From a virus: a stretch of DNA of 64,000 nucleotides. The stretch is taken from positions 1 to 64,000 of IMG/VR virus record IMGVR_UViG_3300021138_000002; one strand, written 5' to 3'. Below are positions 59,774 through 64,000 of this stretch, one piece after another. The notes under the pieces were generated by a model. The model was not told the DNA's origin and did not search any database. It saw nothing but the letters and a program-made list of their open reading frames with translations. How positions within the stretch are numbered: the first letter of the stretch is position 1; each line of letters opens with the position of its first letter. A program made the translations under genes and the position numbers.

Positions 59774-61537
59774 ATGATACAGATAAAAAATCTTACAGTT
59801 CGTAATTTCATGAGTGTGGGTAACGCCACCCAGGGTATTGATTTTGATCGACGCGACCTCACTTTGGTGTTGGGCGAAAACCTAGACCTCGGCGGAGACG
59901 GCAGTCGTAACGGCACTGGTAAGACCACAATCATCAATGCTCTCAGCTATGCCCTGTACGGACAAGCACTCAGCAACATACGCAAAGACAATCTAGTCAA
60001 CAAGACCAACGGCAAAAACATGTTGGTCAGTCTAGATTTTGTAGTAGGATCCCAACAGTACCGAATTGAACGCGGTCGCAAACCCAATGTGTTGCGATTC
60101 TTTGTTGATAGTCAAGAACAAACAGCCACGGACAATGCACAAGGTGATTCAAGAGAAACCCAGGAAGCTATAGAACAAACCTTGGGTCTCAGCCACGACA
60201 TGTTCAAACATATCTTGGCCTTAAACACCTATACTGAACCGTTTCTCAGCCTCAAGGCCAACGATCAGCGTACCATCATTGAACAACTGTTGGGCATCAC
60301 CATGCTGAGTGAACGTGCGGACAGGATCAAAGAACTGAACCGACAGACCAAGGACTCAATCACACAAGAAGAATTCCGCATCCGTGCAGTACAAGATGCC
60401 AATAAGCGTATTGAAGAACAGATTGAAAACCTAAAACGCAGACAGAGATTATGGGCAGAAAAACATGAATCAGATATCACGGAACTTGAGACCGCACAGG
60501 CAGCGTTACAAGATATTGACATCGAAGCGGAAATCCAGGCCCATCAGGAACACAAAGTTTGGGATCAGCGTAGAAAAGACCTCAACGATCTATCTAGCCA
60601 GATCAGTCGGACGAAGCTGGACCGCGATCGCGAAACAAAAACGATTTCCAAACTATCTAAGGAAATCGAGACACTGGCGAACCATGAGTGCCATACATGT
60701 GGACAACCCTTCCACGACAATAAGCACCAACTTGTTATGGAAACAAAACAGGCTGAATTGGCAACGGCTAGAACGGCAAGCCAAGAACATTCCCAACTGT
60801 TATCAGACTTGGAGGCTGCCTTCGCGGCCCTGGGCCCGCTAGGACGACCACCCAAAATGTTCTACGACAACGAGTCAGATGCCATACAACATCAGGCCAC
60901 CCTGGCCGGTCTGGCACAACAGATTGCCGCTAAACGAATTGAAACAGATCCGTACACCGAACAGATTGAGGAAATGCAGGCACAGGCCTTGCAGACTGTG
61001 AGTTATGACGAACTGAATGCACTTACTAGATTGCAAGAACATCAAGAATTCCTGCTCAAACTGTTGACCAACAAAGATTCATTTATCCGTAAAAAAATCA
61101 TCGAACAGAATTTAAGTTACTTGAACGCTAGACTGACCTACTATCTGGATCGCATTGGCCTGCCACACACTGTGGTGTTCCAAAACGATCTCACTGTCAG
61201 CATCGAAGAGCTGGGACGAGAATTGGATTTTGATAATTTGAGTCGAGGTGAGCGTAATCGTTTAATCCTCAGCATGAGCTGGGCCTTTCGAGACGTGTTC
61301 GAAAGTTTATATCAACCGATCAATGTGCTGTTTATTGATGAAATGATTGACTCGGGTCTGGACACGCAGGGTGTGGAAAATGCCTTGGCCTTGTTGAAAC
61401 AGATGAGCCGCGAACGTCACAAGAGCATATGGTTGGTCAGTCATAGAGACGAGCTTGCTGGTCGTGTGGAAAATATCCTGCGTGTGGTCAAAGAAAACGG
61501 CTACACCAATTACAGCACAGACGTGGAACATGTTTAA
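59774..61537 (+). CDS. gp46: Recombination endonuclease subunit gp46 (Rad50/SbcC-like)
   Basis: A 587-residue SMC-type ATPase. Walker A is GSRNGTGKTT (43-52). The coiled coil holds a zinc hook CHTCGQ (C306, C309). The signature is SRGER (490-494), and Walker B is VLFIDEMIDSGLD (D522, E523). It works with gp47 in end resection. Several long helices flank the hook, as expected. The gene overlaps the next radical SAM gene by eight bases. Confidence 0.95.
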   Translation: MIQIKNLTVRNFMSVGNATQGIDFDRRDLTLVLGENLDLGGDGSRNGTGKTTIINALSYALYGQALSNIRKDNLVNKTNGKNMLVSLDFVVGSQQYRIERGRKPNVLRFFVDSQEQTATDNAQGDSRETQEAIEQTLGLSHDMFKHILALNTYTEPFLSLKANDQRTIIEQLLGITMLSERADRIKELNRQTKDSITQEEFRIRAVQDANKRIEEQIENLKRRQRLWAEKHESDITELETAQAALQDIDIEAEIQAHQEHKVWDQRRKDLNDLSSQISRTKLDRDRETKTISKLSKEIETLANHECHTCGQPFHDNKHQLVMETKQAELATARTASQEHSQLLSDLEAAFAALGPLGRPPKMFYDNESDAIQHQATLAGLAQQIAAKRIETDPYTEQIEEMQAQALQTVSYDELNALTRLQEHQEFLLKLLTNKDSFIRKKIIEQNLSYLNARLTYYLDRIGLPHTVVFQNDLTVSIEELGRELDFDNLSRGERNRLILSMSWAFRDVFESLYQPINVLFIDEMIDSGLDTQGVENALALLKQMSRERHKSIWLVSHRDELAGRVENILRVVKENGYTNYSTDVEHV

Positions 61538-62498
61538 TTACAAAACTGTACATGTGGAAGTCAGTAGCAAATGCGTGCTCAAATGCCCGCGATGCCCAAG
61601 AACCGAACTGGATCTGGATCGGCTGAATCAGGAAATGTCTTTGCAAGAATTTAAATCGGGCTTTCCAGTTGACACCTTGAACAAAATCGAGCATTTTATA
61701 TTCTGTGGCGACATAGGAGATCCAATCTATGCCACAGAGTTTTTAGAAATCGTCGAGTATATCAAACATCACAGTCGCAGTCGCATAAGAATAGTGACCA
61801 ATGGAAGTTATAAAAAATCCTCCTGGTGGCAACAACTGGGTGCATTGCTGGATCACAACGATCGCGTCACGTTCAGTGTTGACGGATGGGACGATCAATC
61901 CAACAACCAGTACAGGGTCAACAGCAATTTTGAAAGTATTCTGACTGGAATTCGCTCGTTGCGAAGCTCCAGCGACTGTTTGATCCAGTGGTCAACGATA
62001 TATTTTTCTTTCAATCAAGACAACATTGACCGTATAAGAAATTTGTCTAGATCTTTGGGTTGTGATCAGTTTCAAACTGTCAAAAGCTCAAAATTCAACG
62101 GCAGGTACGTACACAACAACACAGATTTGCTGAGACCAGCCGACGAGTTGGTAGCCGAGACAGCCGTGTACGAAACCACCACAGAATCATTCAATCAAAC
62201 TAAGTATGTGTCTATTGTGCCCGAGATCAGCCCAACGCCGCATACATGGGCCAAATGTTTGAATTATAAAAAAGATTTATTTGTTGGAATTGACGGGCTG
62301 GTGTCTCCGTGTCCGTGGTTCAACAACGGGTACCAAGACAATCGTTTTGTAAAACAGCATCGCGATCGGTTGTTGATTAAAAATCGATCGTTTTTTGACA
62401 TAATCGACGATGCCGAACTATGGTCACAGTTGATGCAAAGTTTTGAAACTGACCCTTTGGAAATTTGTTTAATAAAGTGTAAAAATGGCCAACAGTGA
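61530..62498 (+). CDS. Radical SAM enzyme with C-terminal SPASM/twitch-like cysteines
   Basis: A frame open from 61455 lies inside gene 46; the real start is ATG 61530. The 322-residue product has the radical SAM motif near its N-terminus (CVLKCPRC: C15, C19, C22). A C-terminal set follows (C243, C261 in SPCPW, C313, C317 in CLIKC), as in SPASM/twitch enzymes. IRIVTNGSYKK and VTFSVDGWDDQ are typical barrel strands. It lacks the N-terminal cysteine region of the other eight and so is a third type. It overlaps the next gene by 14 bases. Confidence 0.88.
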   Translation: MFNYKTVHVEVSSKCVLKCPRCPRTELDLDRLNQEMSLQEFKSGFPVDTLNKIEHFIFCGDIGDPIYATEFLEIVEYIKHHSRSRIRIVTNGSYKKSSWWQQLGALLDHNDRVTFSVDGWDDQSNNQYRVNSNFESILTGIRSLRSSSDCLIQWSTIYFSFNQDNIDRIRNLSRSLGCDQFQTVKSSKFNGRYVHNNTDLLRPADELVAETAVYETTTESFNQTKYVSIVPEISPTPHTWAKCLNYKKDLFVGIDGLVSPCPWFNNGYQDNRFVKQHRDRLLIKNRSFFDIIDDAELWSQLMQSFETDPLEICLIKCKNGQQ

Positions 62499-63798
62499 TA
62501 TTTTTTGTAACATTCCCTGGTTCGAATTGAACATCAATCATGATGGCAGTTATGATCTTTGCGGATGCCAAAACGACAAAATAGTAGGCACCGAACTAGG
62601 AAAAATATACAATATCAAAAAAATACCAATCGCCGATTATTGGAACAGCGAGCGATTGCGACAGGCACGACTTCGCAAGTTGGGTGATACACCGGATCCC
62701 ATGTGTCGTATGTGTCAGCAAAAAGAACAGGTTGGATACAGTAGCAATCGCATAAAAGAAAATCATAAATCTGTTATTTTTAAAGAATCCTTTGAACGCA
62801 GTTTTTTGCAGAGCCCAAATTACAAACATTTTGAATACAGTCAACAGAATCAAGGGTTTACTACCAGTCACGTACACAGCCTGCATGTGAATCTAGGTGA
62901 TGTTTGCAATTTCGCCTGTCGCATGTGCAACCCATTTGCCAGCAGTCGTCTCCAAGACGAGTATAAAAAATTACAATGGGTTGACTCAAATACTGTTTTT
63001 GAACACTGGACCGACAACGACACAGCCTGGTGCAATTTTTTAACTTTCTTGGATGCCCAGGTTGCCAATATCAAGGTATTACACATCATAGGCGGTGAGG
63101 TCGAATTCATGCCTAAATTTTTATTTTTGATTGATTATTTTATTCAAGCCGGAGTGGCACCCACAGTCAACATCAGTTTCACATCAAACGGCAGCATCGA
63201 TTACTCGAAATATTTTGAAAAATTATCCAAGTTTAAAAGATGCGAAATTGGAATCAGCATAGAAAGTGTTGACCCCATTGGGAACTACATCAGGCAAGGA
63301 GGAAACATTGTTGATATTTTAAAAAATATCCAAGACATGAACAACCGTAGGCCCAACAACACACAATTTGTCATACGAACTGTGCCCAGTATTCTGAGCT
63401 TGCCTTTTTATGCCAACTTGATCAAATGGGCCCTGGATACAAAAATACCCATTGACAACAGTCTGTTGGTTCAACCCAACTGGCTCCAAGCCGTGCTATT
63501 GCCAGATCATATCAAAAAAACCATTGTTGATTCAGTATCAACTGTGTTGGAAAGTTTGCCCAAAGACGGTCATGAATTCAACAATCAAAAAGATCCAACC
63601 AGGATCGATACCAGCATACGCAACGAATGCGAAAGCATTATTAAATTGGCACAGGAACCTGTGCCCGTTGATGCCGACCTGTTAAGAAAAAAATGTGCTG
63701 AAAAATTAAATCAATGGGATCAATACAAGAACATCAGCATCAAGACCTATTCGATCGACCTTTACAATTTTTTATCGGAGTTTGGATATGATGCGTGA
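62485..63798 (+). CDS. Radical SAM enzyme with N-terminal Fe-S region, type A variant
   Basis: A protein of 437 residues. The auxiliary set is C8 (CNIPW), C26 and C28 in DLCGC and C74-x-x-C77 (CRMC). The radical SAM motif is CNFACRMC (C141, C145, C148). The SAM-loop is GGEV (203-206), not GGEP as in the others. FTSNGSIDY and CEIGISIESVDPIGNYIR are barrel strands shared with relatives. It follows the C-terminal-cluster type by overlap, so the two may act in series. Confidence 0.85.
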   Translation: MANSDIFCNIPWFELNINHDGSYDLCGCQNDKIVGTELGKIYNIKKIPIADYWNSERLRQARLRKLGDTPDPMCRMCQQKEQVGYSSNRIKENHKSVIFKESFERSFLQSPNYKHFEYSQQNQGFTTSHVHSLHVNLGDVCNFACRMCNPFASSRLQDEYKKLQWVDSNTVFEHWTDNDTAWCNFLTFLDAQVANIKVLHIIGGEVEFMPKFLFLIDYFIQAGVAPTVNISFTSNGSIDYSKYFEKLSKFKRCEIGISIESVDPIGNYIRQGGNIVDILKNIQDMNNRRPNNTQFVIRTVPSILSLPFYANLIKWALDTKIPIDNSLLVQPNWLQAVLLPDHIKKTIVDSVSTVLESLPKDGHEFNNQKDPTRIDTSIRNECESIIKLAQEPVPVDADLLRKKCAEKLNQWDQYKNISIKTYSIDLYNFLSEFGYDA

Positions 63799-64000
63799 CG
63801 TCAACCTGGGACTGGTAGTAGACCCGGTATACTGGGCCGACTGTCCAGAAATACAAATCAAATTCAATCAAGATATTTTGTTTTCTGGCATGCTCAAACA
63901 ACCGCACACATTCAACTGGTTGTTGCCGGCGCAAGATCTAAATCGAATCAGCGTGTTCATGCTGAACAAACAAGACACTGACACAGTGGGCAACCAGGAC
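63788..64000 (+). CDS. Unknown protein, 5' part (continues past the window)
   Basis: ATG at 63788 (or 63791) overlaps the radical SAM stop. Seventy-one residues are visible: MMRDVNLGLVVDPVYWADCP, then IQIKFNQDILFSGML and a segment NRISVFMLNKQDTDTVG. The visible part looks beta-rich. No family is recognised. The overlap suggests it belongs to the same operon, possibly as partner or substrate of the two radical SAM enzymes before it. Confidence 0.6.
   Translation, partial: MMRDVNLGLVVDPVYWADCPEIQIKFNQDILFSGMLKQPHTFNWLLPAQDLNRISVFMLNKQDTDTVGNQD

Noticed and set aside
61455-61529. 25-codon extension of the radical SAM gene at 61530
   Set aside because: It overlaps the conserved end of gene 46; ATG 61530 places the barrel strand at the N-terminus as expected.
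1-64000. tRNA genes, integrase or attachment sites
   Set aside because: No cloverleaf-like sequence, recombinase signature or att-like duplication was found on reading both strands; a tRNAscan run would settle the tRNA point.

Overview
The window is part of the genome of a large T4-like tailed phage (myovirus). The diagnostic genes are baseplate wedge proteins gp53, gp25 and gp6, a gp5-type hub/spike protein, the late sigma factor gp55, and the recombination nuclease pair gp47/gp46. I see no tRNA, rRNA, integrase or CRISPR. The style (dense overlapping genes, a giant gene after gene 6, many sugar and radical SAM genes) suggests a phage of an aquatic bacterium, but nothing here identifies the host.

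Layout. 1-2307 (+): small conserved phage proteins, several with overlapping ends. 2344-10547: sugar-metabolism and modification genes on both strands: NAD-dependent epimerase, StrS/DegT-type aminotransferase, AGAT-type amidinotransferase, a glycosyltransferase-like protein and an SGNH-type protein (+); an HNH endonuclease, an orphan and a glycosyltransferase-like protein (-). 10531-26218 (-): one block of 17 genes in which every gene overlaps the next. It holds five radical SAM enzymes, two more TEK/DESYD glycosyltransferase-like proteins, two GT8-like and one GT2-like protein, two SGNH-type proteins, an O-carbamoyltransferase, a hidden 33-residue gene and three conserved unknowns. 26281-54910 (-): virion genes, mainly baseplate and tail fibre, including a 4368-residue protein. 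54911-55023: divergent control region with a late-type promoter for the structural genes and a sigma70 promoter for gene 55. 55024-64000 (+): gene 55, gene 47, gene 46 and four more radical SAM genes, one of them between 47 and 46.

Together the accessory genes look like a phage-encoded tailoring pathway. An aminotransferase, amidinotransferase, carbamoyltransferase and epimerase are the enzyme kinds used to build amino-, guanidino- and carbamoyl-sugars. Seven glycosyltransferase-like proteins and nine radical SAM proteins (eight with an N-terminal auxiliary Fe-S region) would add and alter groups. The acceptor (virion protein, host glycan, peptide or DNA) is not shown by the sequence. This is the most likely undescribed system here.

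Control. TAAATA (core of the T4 late promoter TATAAATA) recurs upstream of structural genes. In five cases it lies only 4-5 nt before the ATG. Four other genes have a sigma70-type -10 box 6-8 nt before the ATG. Both arrangements predict transcripts that start at or next to the start codon.
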